Positions 22,227 through 34,200 of a stretch of 64,000 nucleotides of DNA are shown here, piece after piece. The DNA lies in assembly GCA_019925095.2 (NCBI GenBank), contig CM034389.1:22059435-22123434 (forward strand), read 5' to 3'. Both the position numbers and the translations under genes were made by a program. The DNA comes from Dendrolimus kikuchii. Its lineage: Eukaryota > Arthropoda > Insecta > Lepidoptera > Lasiocampidae. The notes beneath the pieces are model-generated. The model did no database searches. It saw nothing but the letters and a program-made list of their open reading frames with translations, and was not told where the DNA came from. The stretch's first letter is position 1, and each line of letters opens with the position of its first letter.

Positions 22227-25200
22227 CTGGAATAAAATCAAATAATACGTTGTAAAAAACCCATGCCCGTTTTGGGTCCACCCTAAATAATAAATATAAT
22301 AATAAAATAATGGAAGTGATAAATGGCCTAACGTCGGAAGTAGCCCACCTCTCGACACCCCTTAGCCACTCACACCCATGTTGCCCCTGTCTTTATGGCA
22401 TTTTTTGAGGCCCATGCAGGGAGTGGCGAGTCACCGTGTGCCCATTTTTCCATGTTCCCTGAACATTCCCCATATTCCCAGACCCCCAGTACCACTATCA
22501 GTTCACCCCAATAGCCCGATGCTTTTTGTCTTCATTTCCCACAATAGTCCTACACTGGCCAGGGATTGTCCTTGGGTGTATTATTATATGGTGTAGACAG
22601 GGATAATCGCCGGTCAGTGTCACGCCACATTTACATTAAATTTGTCAAGGGGCCTCTACGTGTTGGCCTTCCCATGGCCCCACGCAAGCCCCCCAAAAGT
22701 CCGGGCCATTTTTATGGCCCGTGGTCTTCAAAGACATACAGTAAAATAATAACCCTAAAATCGAATGAACCTTAACCAAATATCTTTTTAAAATCTTATA
22801 TTTATTTCTTATGTTATTATCGCAATATTGTAGATTTTTTTGTAACCCAACATAGAAATTACAATTACATAATAGTTTTTTGTTTTCTGTTATCAATACC
22901 TCTTATGTGTTTTGCTGGGCAGTTATCTAGACTATATGGACTTAGTTTCTTTGTTATTATTATATGTTTTTTTTATTGCAGGAGTTCAGCAGACAGGCAG
23001 ACGGCCCACTTGATGGAGAGCGGTTACCATCGCCTATGGACGTTTGGAGCACCAAAGGTGCTACAAATGCGCTGCTGCTCTCTTAAGGGAGACTGGAACC
23101 TGGTTACTAATGCCGGAACACAACTCAAGGTTGTTATGGCGACATACTTTAGACCAGGGGTGGTAGCCATCCAGTCGGGCAAATGCCCTACCACCTGTAA
23201 TTAAAGTTTTGTGCACGCAAAATAAAACTATAATATACGAGTATATTATATATTAGTTTTATAATATACGAGTATAGCACAAACAAGAGCACAGCTCTTA
23301 AGTGATAGATATATAGTGTTATCTATATATCCATACATACTTTAGTTATACAACATATCCATATCTACTTTAATACACTTACCCAAATGTATTAGTATAA
23401 GAAATAGTATTATATAAATTAGAAGAAATAAGAAGTAGAATGTTTTAGGTTTAAAAGTGTATTAAAAATATTTGTAATAGAATAAATTTGGCATTAAAAA
23501 AAAAAAGAAAAGAAATACAAAAAAAAACTAATGAGGTGTCTTTAGGAGACATGTTTAGAACGAAGTTCTCCTAAAATGTCTTAAAAATTCTCAAAACGTC
23601 TCAAAAAGTGTGTCGATAAGCATCAAAAACCATCGAAATTTTATCAAAAACCTATGTATAGAAAGAAATACATAAACAAACAAATAGTATCAAAAACAGC
23701 GTATATTATTACACTAATTGATATTTTAGATTTTATTTCATTGCATTAAAGTTGATAGCTTACTATAGCAAAAAGTGTCGTGACAAGTTTTCGTAAGAAT
23801 TTTTTCCGTCTAGCCCCCTTTCACAACGCGCGATAAGGAACTTCGTTCCAAAAAGAAAATAATACCCTGACCAAGCGTGTGCGTCAGAAGGAGAATAAAT
23901 AAAATACACTTACCCAATTCTAACAGTGTGATCCCGTGTGTTATTCATGACACATCTCGCTGCCAAAACATCCCCTTTGCTGATTGGACTCCTGTTGGCC
24001 ACTGGGTAGAACATCTGAGGAAGCTGAGGATTCCTTTTGCCAATCAATTGCCAGGTGTCCCCGTTGTCGTTATGCCGGACTGCGTAGCCTGACACTTGCA
24101 CTCCTAAAAATTCCACAAGTACTCATATTTTAAACACGGTCAAGTGCTTGTCAGATCTTTTGTAGTTAAGTCTAAAGCTTTGCCTCGCCTAGGTTACTGG
24201 AACGCAGAGGTCACGGTCCGATAGAAGATTTGGTAAACGAATTTTCTGTTATTTAGGTACTGTGGTCTGGGATCGACCTAGATTTGTTCGTTGTATTCTC
24301 TTTTTATTGTCAAGCTAGCAAACAGGCAGACGCTACACCTGAGATGGTTACCGTCGCCTATAGAAGCTAACGCGTAGTCAGCCTTTGGGATGGGATGGAA
24401 AGAGTGAGATAGAAGTGATATAGAGGGATGGGATAGGGAGACGGGATAGCCGTTGAGATGGGGGCGCGTTACAGACCGCCCCTCGCAACGAAAGCATGAA
24501 GATGCCGGGGGACAAAAGCAGTTCCCTGGCAGTGGATGAGGCCGCAGGGCTACCGCCTGCCAGAGCCAGCGTAGGGGCTATGCCATAAACTCGTGGCCCT
24601 GGCATTAAGGGCGAAGGACGAAATACCGAGGGGTTTTAGTGGGTATCCTTAACTGTGGTGTAGCAATAACATTTTTAGTTCTGCCTAGAGGTGCTAGTGC
24701 CATCCCAACCTGGCGAATCCCCACACACCGACCGCGACTTTCCCCTTCTCCCTACGCGCGGCTGATAGCCCTCAATCGGGTTTCTCCTCGTTAAAAAAAA
24801 AAGAATGACAGGATAGCAGAAATTGATTAGAGGGAGAGTGAAGCGGGCCATCGGATTAATCACACACCGTAAGAAACACGATTAGCTTAAGGCTGTTTTA
24901 CGTCGATATTGAGCGTGATATCATACCGACCGTCATCCAGCTCCTTGATAATATAGATTCATAAGAAGACTCAAAAGGACAAAACCATTTGAGTTAGTGT
25001 TATTATACTCTAATAATAATAAAATGTAGTGCTATGTTCTAAACATTAACAAAGAACACATGAACAAAGTGTCTTCTCCTTAATAAAGACAATAGGAAAC
25101 GTGTTATCGGACACACTCTTAGTTTCAGTTGTATCTAGTTATTTTAGGTCAGATTTAAATGACTAATTAGTCTTATTTCCTAGATTACATTGTAATTTTA

Positions 25201-28200
25201 ATGTTGGATCACTAAAATACATCATTTATGAAAAAAAAAGCCCACCAAGCCGCTCTAAGAGCTGTCAATTAAGATAATGATTTTAGCATGGCCTCTACCA
25301 CGTCTAAAATATTACACTTAAATATATTATTACCCTTAGCACAAGCTTGTTTAGCTATGTGTTTGTCTATAGATTATTATTATTCCACAGACAATGAGAG
25401 ATATATAAGTATATCATCCATGCAAGTATGAAGAGATTAATAATATTACAATGAAAGTATTAGTATATGTAACAACTCATTCTGTTTATTTGTATTAAAG
25501 TATGTTAATTGGTTGACCATGTATACGTTTGTAACTAGTACAAGATGAGCTAAAGTAAGTAGCATGACACCAATGTATAGAGATCTTATTAGACAGGTTA
25601 GAATTTTAAATAAATTTTGGTATAGTACACTTTGTCGTCAGAGACTGAAAATATGTTCTATAATTTTGACAGAGCATCCACCAGCCCGGCTAGCTCAGTC
25701 GGTAGAGCATGAGACTCTTAATCTCAGGGTCGTGGGTTCGAGCCCCACGTTGGGCGCAAAATATTTTTATCTTTTCTAAACGCTTTCAAAGATATAATTA
25801 GTTTTCAATGAGTCAAAGATTAGAATCTTAACAATTATACTTATGTCGATAAGAAAATAATTGATTTTAATAGAAAAGGCAAAGAGCGATAAAAAGAACA
25901 AATAATTAGGTACCTACATGTGGCGTTACGTAGTTATGACGAGCTACAGTACCTACTATGATTTAAATTATGCGCTTTCGTACTTTTTTATTCGACTATT
26001 GCCACTGTTATTAAAACTCTAAAGTATAGTTTGAATTGTATTTGGAATCTTAATCAATTCTACTTTCAATTACGTACTCTTGAGGAGGACTGGAGGAATG
26101 ATGTTTAGTTGAACTTACTAATTATCTTCAAAAAGTGTACATTATTAATGTGAAGCATAGTTGTAAGACATGTCTTAAAAATCAGAACTATTTAGTTACA
26201 GAACCCTTTTTCGAGTTGCCACAAGACACGATCGGCGTCAACCATAACTGAAGCATTTGACCCAAGACTAGATTTAGATTATTATACAACTCGATTTTTA
26301 TACATACATGACACTGGCTAGACACACAGTGCCAGTCAAAAAAAGCAGACAAATTAAAAACCATCATAGCGCCATTGTATTTAACATGTGAATTTCGAAA
26401 TTCAATAAATTCGACATTAGCTTTTTAAAAAGTTGAAGAGAGCCATTGTATTTCTTATTTGAATTTCGAACGCGAATCAATTATAATTTTTCTTTTTTTA
26501 AAGCAGAAGAGCGAAACTGGCTATGTTCCACAAGAGACTCACAACGACTATGTTCACGTCCGCGACTTTTTCCGTTCCACTTGCTTGCCAGTGTCACAAT
26601 CGTAAACTCAAGTGGAACGGTTATTCGACCCACCTCTTGACATAGGTCGCTGTGAGCGCTGCGTGAGCGAAAACCATAACGTCATTAGTGAAGTTTCCGC
26701 CACGACCATGACGACCGCGGTCGCCTTGTGGAACGGTAAAGGGAGCATTTTGAGCGTTGTGAGGTACTAAAGAAACGCGCCCATTGTATTTCTAATTTGA
26801 AATTTGAATTTCGAATGCCAATCAATCCGACTTTCATTTTTTTTGAAGCAGAAAAGTGCTATTGTATTCGAATTTCAAACGCCAATCAATATGACTTTCG
26901 TTTTTTAAAAAGCATAAAAACGCATTTGTATTTTGAATTTGAATTTCGAACTCCCAATCAATTATACTCTCGTTTTATCAAAAGCAGAAGAGCACTATTG
27001 CATTTTAAATTCGAATTTCGAACGTTACCCATTTCGACTTGCGTTTATAAAAATTAAGATGCTATCCAGTTACTCACCAAGACCATGCGTATGAGTCCTA
27101 AACGCAAATGGGTGTATAACTTTGTCTTCGTTGATCTGACACGCTGTCTCCATATACTCCACACTTTTCGGTGGGATCTTTCCACCAGTGCCAAGGAGAA
27201 TCACACCGGCTTGACGTGGCATACTGGAATAACAATAAATTTTCTATAGCACATAGATTAAAAAAAACAGAGATAAGTATGAATCAATATTACCGTCTTT
27301 TCGTATACTTCAAGAAAACCCCGGAGTTATCAGTTTTGCCTTCTGAAATCATAAATAATAATAATTTGAATGAGTAAAATTAACGTGAAAAATCTCAACT
27401 GATTAGTGAAACGTGCCTTTTCTAGCAAGTACCAAACTCTCTGCATCAGCATCTGTCAAAGACCTACAATGTTGCTGAGGCAACATAATGTAAATAACAT
27501 AGATCCGTCTCATCTAGTGACTATTTATTTACAGACTATTTTATAATTGAATATTCCTAGATACTTGATGGCAATGGCTAAATACACAAATCGAGCAAAA
27601 CCATATTTTGAGAAGAAGTCAAGTAAACTATATTTAACTTTAGTTAGAGCTACACTTGTACCGACTTTTGTTTGTCTACATACCTGGAAAGCGATGCATG
27701 TAATGAACTTGCAGTATCAAGTACTTGATGGGCGAATCCTTGCCAATCAGAAAGCCGACGTCTTCTGGAAGATGGAGACTCGGTGCATCTCGGGCCCACG
27801 CGTATACTATCTGTAATCGATAACATTAATAAATATAGACAGTTTGTTTCAAAATAGGACGATATGGAAAAACTGTCATAAACAGAGGAATATGCAACGA
27901 TTCTAAGTAAGTACTACATGTAAGATTATTATTAAATAGTTACAAGATTAAATATAGTTTCATATACTTAAAATTAATGTTTATTTCGTAGGAAAATGTA
28001 CATTAACGCTTCTAATTACGTTTTATAGATGTGTCAGAAATACCATTCTATTTGAAATAGACTAGTTAATTCGTTTGAACAACTATTCGACTGAGATTTT
28101 CTAGAACTGGAGACGCGTTCCTTTATTATCTCACAACTCCCAAAATGCTCCGTCTGCCGTTCTACAAGGCGACCGTGGTCGTTATAAACATTACTGATGA

Positions 28201-31200
28201 CGTCATCATTTTCGATCACATATCGCTCACAACGACCCATGTGAAGAGGTGGGTCGAAATGGGCGTTGACCACAAAGCATTAATTCTCTCAATCATTTGA
28301 CATCGAAAAGGCACAATTTTCAAATCAACCAATGATATTTGTGTATTTCGTCGTTTATAACATTAACGCCCGTTCCACTAGAGTTTATTATTGTAACGTC
28401 CGCAAGCAAGTGGAACGGGAAAAATCGCAGTCGTGAGTCCCTTCTGGAACGTATCCTGGGTAACATATTTATTGGAATTTGAATTTGGAATACTTTAGCC
28501 AGCGGCAATACCTTTAAAATAATTTGAATTTAGAACTATTCCTATTTTAGAAAGTCCTACAAATTAGTGTTATGGTTTATAAGGCTCCAGCCATAGACAA
28601 AAGTTATATCTATAAAATCTCCAGCTTCGCGTGGTAACTATTTGCTTCAAGAGAATTTTAAAATTTGAATATTCATGAATACTTGGCTTTGGCTAGACAC
28701 AAACCATTCATATAAAAAAAATGAAACAGATCATCTTTCTAGCATAAACTATAGTTGCATCCAAAGCGTCCGTTTCGGAACTTTTAGCCCATTTGCTTAC
28801 TTTTGCTTGTCGCCATCACACTTCAAAATGCGACCTACTGCCTTCTTTTGAGGCCATCATAGATAACAAAACTTGTGCAAGCAAAAGTAAACTTTTCATG
28901 GATATTATGTAAAAATTGTATGATGTTTATTGGAATTGACCTCACGATAAGAGAGGGTCTTCCCCGTTTCATATAATATTCAACTCAACAATATTTAAAA
29001 CATGCATCAAGAAAGAAATTCGGGAACAGAAATGACGAACAAGACAAAAAAATAATAAACTTATAATGGTTCAAGAAATTCATTTAACCTTGAACATTAT
29101 TCAAATCGATAAGAGAATATTGCTAACAAGCATTTCCTGATTATTGTTACAGAAGTAATTAAAATTACTTGTAAGATATGCTCACTTAATTAATTACGGC
29201 TTCGCAAATTAAATTAAGATTTTGTTTCTTGTGCGATATCATTTTTATATTATTGGAGACTTGGTTTTACTTGTTCTTTTTAATTAGACTGCAGCAGACA
29301 GTGACGTGGTAGAGGCCATGCTGGAATCATTATCTTGATTATAGCTGTTAGGGCCGGCTCGACCGATGTGATACCACGCTCTCACAGAATATCAGCGTGA
29401 AACGGTTACCCTTGAGCTACTCCTGTTTCGTACGATGAGTGTGATGGACTCCAAGTTAAAATTATATATATTTAATAGACTAAAAAACGAAACAACATTT
29501 TTGCCTTACGTTCGAATCATATTCAACTGATTTTCTTATTTATTTTTTATTTTATTGCAGAGTTCAGCAGACAGGCAGACGGCCCACCCAATGGAAAGCG
29601 GTTACCATCGCCTATAGACATTTGTACACCAAAGGGGGTACAAATGCGCTGCTGCTCTCTTGAGAGAGACGGGAACTGACCTGGTCACTGATGCCGAAAC
29701 ATAACTCAAGGTTGTTATGACGGCACACTCTACACCAGAGGTTGTAGCCATCCAGTCGGGCAAATAGTCTACCCCCTGGCCGAGGGTTACTTTGTCGCCT
29801 CTTACTATAGGCCGCAGGAAATTGTACTCTTTCTCCGGCCCTGCACGAATAAAAATTATATTCGGTGTCAAATGCTTTTTTATTGTTTCTTAACCAAATT
29901 ATGAAAACGGTGTATGTTTGTGACAACTACGAAACCCTTAACGTATCGGATCCCACAAAAAAGAATTACCTGTGATCCTGAACGGCACGGATTCGCGGTG
30001 GTATACATCTTGTCGACGTAATTGCTCTGCATTTCACCGCAGCTCCTAAAACCATTATTTATATTTCAGATTACAGCTTCTATCTATGTACAATATGAGA
30101 AATCGGTTAAGAGTGTCAAGTTTTTATAATGAATTTAAAAGTTATAAAAATTCAGGGGACCTAAGGGTGTTTCCATACTAATCGGTCGTTCGCCGATCAA
30201 TGCCATGGATCGACGTTGATCGATTGGTGTGGTAACTTTGAGCGACGAATACCGTTCTGTAAAAAGTCGACTACCCAATCGATCGATCTTCGATCGTTGG
30301 CGGAGTGGGGCGGGTTCTTGTACTATTAAGCAGCTCGAACGATGTCAATTAATCCATTCTACCACCGATAGATGCCATTGATCGACGATCGGTCGATTGG
30401 TCTGGTAACATCCTAATTCGGACTAGCACATTTCGAAAAATCAACTGTTGGAATATTCGTCTATTTTCCGGCATCAGATGAAAACTACTGAAAGGATTCA
30501 TATGAAAATCTTAGGCAGAGCTAGCTTATATGCCGGGTCAACTTGGTATACTATTCCCTGATAAATAACTTCGTTTCCGCGGGATAGGCGAATGTAAAAG
30601 AGGTCACTGCGGTCGCTTTCTTTTAGCGCCACACTAAGAAACATGTCACCATGGCAACGCTAGCGAAGTTTCGCTGGTGCATCTAGTATTTATGTAAATC
30701 TAATTCCTTAAAATAAAAAAATCAGTTGGGATTATTTTACTATTTTTTAAAAACAAGTAAGTATAATTTAGTAGATTTGATACTGTTATTATTAAATGGG
30801 AAAATGAGTGGTTTTTAATCGATAAATTTAAAAAGTCCGAAATCGCTGTCGGTTGGGAACGTGCCCAAAAATTTGGTCGCATTTTCGCGATGGATGGCAA
30901 CGCCGCGGCGCCGATGCGTTGCTCCAAGTACCAGGAATTACACCTTATATATTTTTTTTGTATTTTCAAAATCGAGGATGAACTTAAGACATACATTTTA
31001 TATTGTGTGAAACTTACGCAAGCGAAGTTGAACGAATCGACTTTAATAAAATTAAGCATTATTATATCGACGCATTCCAATCAAGACCTCTTAGCTCCAT
31101 TCACCAAAATTTTACAGCAGCCATAACAATACTTTTTGATACGAGTATATATTTGATATGGGGATACAAAAATATCATACTACGTATAAATAAAGTATAA

Positions 31201-34200
31201 ATAAAAATAAGGTAAGGATTGTGATGCTGTGGATTGTTCATACATGTGGGCAGAATGCATGATGAGAGGATGCATAAACAGATACACGATGTAAAAGAAC
31301 ATGGATGCTGAAGTCGTGGAAGGCCACGACACACCTTCCATGATCAAATTGATCGTGTACTAGCAGAAGGTGATGTCAGAAGCCTTAAGAATAGACGAGC
31401 TTGCATGACAAGAGTTATGAATGTCAAAGAGGCAAGTGAGGTGTGTAAGAATAAGCCTAAATGGCACTCTGTTGTTCGTGCCTACCCCGCGAGGGAACTG
31501 GCGTGAAGTTATGTATGTATGTATAAATAAATGAAATCTATATATAATAACTGCTCTATAATGTTAGTTAGAAATTTTCTGTGGGGAATCAGTAAACATT
31601 AGTACATTTTTTGATTTGGTCAGTCAAAAAAATTCAGATAGGAAACAGGTCTTGATTAAAGCCACGAGTAGTGGTTTGGCCGAGTACCTAATATCGAATA
31701 TTCGGCCATGTTCTCGGCCAAACGACTGCCGAATGTTCGGCGTAAGATGTGTGTATTCGCGAGTAACAGGATTTTCTATTTAATTCTAACTTTTTAAAAA
31801 CTGGTCGAAGCGTAAGATTAAAATTAAAAATTAATTAAAACTGCTAATACGTAGTTTAACTATCAATAATTTGCGATTGAAATAGATACATATACACAAT
31901 ATGTACTGTTTTTTTTTCACTATTTGGTATTCGGTATTTGGCTGTACAGTACACAGTATTCGGCTGAATAGAGAACAGTTAAAAAGTGGCTCAATAGGCC
32001 GAATATCGAATAGCAGCCTAATATTCGTGACATCTCTAGTCTTGATAGTCCACCATTGATTTGTAGGTTTATTATCGACAATGATCCTGGAATTTGGTAC
32101 TTTTAATTCCGGACATTCAAGTAGATAATTTTCTCGAGATCCAGTAGTTGTCCCAAACGAATCTGCGTGGAGATCTCTAGTTGGCAATATTTATTAACAC
32201 GTTAGTACTAACCAAACAGATTCATTAGACCCAGGTTCGGCACATCCGTACAATAACATGTGATGAGCCGTATGCATTGAAGCATTCGGTTGGAAGCCGA
32301 CTGTAACAAAAACAATATTATTCATGCATTCATAATTGTTTGGGTATTCAAAACAACTGTTATTGTACACGAATGTAAAGTAAATTATATACATTTTATT
32401 TAGGTCGCGTTACTGCTGTGATGGAATTTCAAATGTTTATTAATCTGTAAATACACAAATGTATTCTAAACGCCTTTAGGGCGGGCATATACGGGCAGCT
32501 TGAAAACTTTATTACTGACCAACATACATGGACCACTTGAGAATATTATAGTCAATATTCTTTATTGTGCAGATATTGTCAACTGTTGCAGTAAGTGTTT
32601 TAAGCAGTTACCCTGACGAGGGTTTGCGACGCGGCGATGCCTCGCGTCTCCAAGCGGCAGCCTCCGTGCAAGCAGGTCCACTGGTGGACCGAGGAGCTGG
32701 GCGAGATGCGAAAGGCAGTTCGCATCATCAGCCACAGGCTCAAACGCTGCAGGGCGCGCCGTCCTCCGGACTACGTCGCGGAAAATGGACTCGTGGGAGA
32801 GTTTAGGGAGGCCAGAAAGGCCCTTTCGATTGCAATACTGCAAGCGAAAGCCCGGGCTCGGGCCGAGCTCCTCGAGACGCTCGATCGGGATCCTTGGGGG
32901 CGTCCGTACCGTGGGGCCCGCAACACGTTGCGCCCTTGCACATCCACGGTCACGGAAACGCTCGAACCCGAGGTGCTCCGGTCGGTTATCGACGGGCTCT
33001 TCCCGGATCCGGGAAACTTCACTCCCCCCAGTATGGGTCCACCCGTTCCCGACACCCCCACGGACGAGGAGCCTCACTTCATCTCCGAGGGGGAACTAGA
33101 CGTTGCCCTGGACCGGCTCCGGGGCAGGAAGACGGCACCGGGACCCGACGGGGTTCCAGGTCGACTCCTCTTCCTGGCCGCTAAACATCTACGCGGCCAG
33201 CTGCGGGAACTGTTCGAAGCCTGTATTCGCGCAGGTCGGTTCCCGTCGCAATGGAAGGAGGGTCGTTTGTGCCTGATTCCCAAAGGAGGTCGGCCTCCCA
33301 ACGATCCGTCCGCCTTCAGGCCCATAGTGCTGCTGAACGAGGTCGCTAAGGTCTTCGAAAAGATCTTGGCGGAGCGGCTCGTGAAGCATCTCGACGCTGT
33401 GGAGCCGGGGCTTTCAGAAACGCAGTTCGGGTTTCGGCGGAGGCGCTCCACGATGGACGCCTTCGAGACGCTGCGAACGTCAACGGACGAAGCCGTCCAA
33501 GCGAAGGATGTCGTTCTTGCGGTGTCGCTAGACATAGCGAACGCCTTTAACAGCCTCCCTCATGAGACGATCAGGGAGGGGCTCCGCGCGCGTGGAGTCC
33601 CCCCGTACCTCACGAGGCTGTTGGGCGCGTACCTGCAGGATCGACATATCCTTTGGGAGGGTGGTGAGTCCGGCAATCCCGAGTTAGGTCGTCGACGCGT
33701 CGCGTGCGGCGTTCCACAGGGGTCGGTCCTCGGGCCGATTCTTTGGAACGTAGGTTATGACTGGATCCTTCGGGTTCCGGTCCTGCCCGGAGTAGGGCTG
33801 ATCTGCTTTGCGGACGATACCCTACTCACGGCACGCGCTGCGTCATTTGCGGAATCCGTGGACGTCGCCAACGCCGGGTTGGCGATTGTCGTAGATCGAA
33901 TAGCTAGGCTGGGCTTGAGGGTCTCCCCCGCGAAAACGGAGGCCATCATGTTCCATAGGAAATTTCGCAATCCCCCCGCGGACTTGACCGTTTCGGTCCA
34001 AGGGGTGGCCATTAGAGTAGGGCCCCAGATGAAATATCTGGGGCTAGTTCTCGATGGGAAATGGCTGTTCAAAGCGCACTTTGAGCAGCTAGTTCCCAAA
34101 CTCGTCAAATCCGCGGGCGCACTCTCGAGGCTGCTTCCCAACGTAGGGGGCCCGGGAGGTGCGACGCGGAAACTTTACTCTGGCATCCTGAGGAGTATGG

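Noticed and set aside
27430..27480. Candidate PHM exon with ADAESLVLARKG after an AG
   Set aside because: Phase does not fit exon 7 and the string looks like a repeat; the exon at 27294-27342 fits in phase and sequence.
31831..32187. 118-codon minus-strand frame next to PHM exon 3
   Set aside because: The lower part is the hAT-like MITE; the upper part has no PHM similarity and PHM phases leave no room for it.
32562..33535. Minus-strand frames of 96-171 codons opposite the RT gene
   Set aside because: Shadow frames of a GC-rich coding sequence; the plus strand has the RT motifs.
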